DNA of 64,000 nt from Eunapius fragilis (lineage: Eukaryota; Porifera; Demospongiae; Spongillida; Spongillidae): NCBI GenBank assembly GCA_963681505.1, contig OY811975.1, positions 5,757,490 to 5,821,489 on the forward strand. Direction: 5' to 3'. Shown piece after piece: positions 62,799 through 64,000 of this stretch. The translations under genes were made by a program, and so were the position numbers. The notes beneath the pieces were generated by a model that saw nothing but the letters and a program-made list of their open reading frames with translations, searched no databases and was not told the origin of the DNA. Position 1 is the first letter of the stretch. Each line of letters opens with the position of its first letter.

Positions 62799-62815
62799 GT
62801 AAGTATTCCAGTTTG

Positions 62816-62880
62816 TCTGTGTGCCTGTGGTATGGAGTTATGTGTGTCTGTGGTATGGAGTTATGTGTACCTGTGGTATG
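62816..62880. repeat. Short array of CTGTGGTATGGAGTTATGTGT
   Basis: Three units. The unit is the complement of the array at 63715-64000. Confidence 0.88.
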
Positions 62881-62884
62881 GCAT

Positions 62885-63270
62885 GGGTTAGTGGTCTTTC
62901 ACAATAGAAGTGGCTTGCCTGCTAAACATTAATAGTTATTGTAATCTGGTAAAGTACGAAATATGAAATGGGATAATTGAAAAAAGGACCGAACATGTTT
63001 CAAATCATTCTAATAGATAACTAGATTTATTTCTTACTCGCTGGAAAGTAGTCCGTTGATCACAGAGCCTGAATTTTTTATTATGCGTACATCTCAATTG
63101 CACTATTTAATTTTGGTATTCCTCTCTGGAAAAATGTTTTACGTATTAGGTTCCTTTTCTGCAGCAACGATCCCACAAGACCTATGGGATGAACGATGTG
63201 ATAAGACCTATGGTTTGTATAATCATATTTCTTATCATGAGCTAATGTTTAACCACAAATGCAAATGCCA
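62885..63270. other. SAAL1 intron or 3' region, no exon recognised
   Basis: AT-rich; a short plus-strand ORF (63056-63277) has no recognised content. Confidence 0.35.
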
Positions 63271-63284
63271 TAGTTGAAGAGGCC

Positions 63285-63605
63285 ATGGTCCCATATTGAG
63301 GCCAGGGAACATGTATGGTCCCCAGACCGAGCCATATTGAGGCCAGGGAACATGTATGGTCCCCAGACCTAGCCATATTGAGGCCAGGGAACATATATGG
63401 TCCCCAGACCTAGCCATATTGAGGCCAGGGAACATGTATGGTCCTCAGACCTAGCCATATTGAGGCCAGGGAACATGTATGGTCCCCAGACCTAGCCGTG
63501 GTGAGGCCATGGAACATGTATGGTCCCCAGATCTAGCCGTAGTGAGGCCAGGGAACATGTATGGTCCCCAGACCCAGACCTAGCTGTAGTGAGGTCAGGG
63601 AATTT
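63285..63605. repeat. ~41-bp minisatellite
   Basis: Units of TAGCCATATTGAGGCCAGGG + AACATGTATGGTCCCCAGACC, about eight copies. Confidence 0.95.
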
Positions 63606-63714
63606 AACAGGTATGGTCCCCAGACCACTGATTACTGCCCAATGCTTGATATTTACTCTCACCCCTTAGGTCCCTCCCTCTCCCTATGCATGAAAGCTGT
63701 ATCTGATACAGGTC

Positions 63715-64000
63715 TGGCACCCTCATACATAACTCCATACCACGGGCACACATAACTCCATACCACTGGCATACATAACTCCATACCACGGGCACACATA
63801 ACTCCATACCACTGGCATACATAACTCCATACCACGGGCACACATAACTCCATACCACAGGCATACATAACTCCATACCACTGGCACACATAACTCCATA
63901 CCACTGGCATACATAACTCCATACCACGGGCACACATAACTCCATATCACTGGCATACATGTACATAACTCCATACCACTGGCACACATAACTCCATACC
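63715..64000. repeat. ~22-bp minisatellite running off the right edge
   Basis: Alternating units ATAACTCCATACCACGGGCACAC and ATAACTCCATACCACTGGCATAC, about 13 copies. Confidence 0.95.

Noticed and set aside
61510..64000. CRISPR-like arrays
   Set aside because: These are minisatellites with contiguous units and no unique spacers, in a eukaryotic gene.

Overview
This window is eukaryotic, intron-rich and heavily loaded with transposons. The gene families it holds are a Death-NACHT NLR, a RING/B-box/filamin/NHL TRIM gene, a mitochondrial-clan cytochrome P450, SAAL1, BPHL, and pieces of TRRAP and RACGAP1. Introns can be very small (57-58 nt), and many transposon families are of the kinds common in marine invertebrates. 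Together these suggest a marine invertebrate, most plausibly a sponge. That is an inference from gene families and intron size; no marker gene here settles it.

Layout. 1-1758 (-): 5' half of an NLR immune-receptor gene. 2850-8077: an intact-looking 5.2-kb DNA transposon with matching terminal inverted repeats (TIRs) and TTAA on both sides, carrying one 1355-codon intronless ORF on the minus strand. 8484-11573: non-autonomous inverted-repeat elements and a fragment of a non-LTR retrotransposon. 11604-20422: an 8.8-kb LTR retrotransposon (element A, +) into which a second LTR element (B, -, 13441-17914) and a 342-bp GC-rich MITE (12645-12986) are inserted, all with target-site duplications. 20423-39711 (-): a mitochondrial-type P450 gene in at least 11 exons whose reading frames join exactly. 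Its second intron is 13.4 kb and filled with transposons: a series of RLE-type non-LTR retrotransposon fragments, and a decayed Ginger-like (integrase + Ulp1 protease) element holding a perfect 1.79-kb (GAT)n tract. 41000-48280 (-): a cluster of gene fragments (unidentified exon, RACGAP1-like, TRRAP-like, damaged TRIM-NHL), most with visible lesions, flanked by a direct repeat. 49530-53524: RLE fragment, small MITEs, and an internally deleted element whose protein has a RAG1-like RING/zinc N-terminus (N-RAG-TP-like). 54188-54387: a 200-base assembly gap. 55030-58260: minisatellite and two more RLE copies lying tail to tail. 58402-59283 (-): an intronless, GC-rich BPHL-like hydrolase gene. 59632-62798 (+): SAAL1, seven exons, running on past the window, with introns swollen by minisatellites. 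62800-64000: two further minisatellites.

The host genes show no common pathway; they are independent loci with different amounts of transposon in their introns. The best-preserved mobile system is the TTAA-flanked transposon with its Cys-rich/AT-hook/DDE-like/SAP protein, the strongest candidate here for an under-described mobile-element family. Next most informative are the nested LTR pair, where the inner element looks older than the outer one, and the chained RLE retrotransposons.
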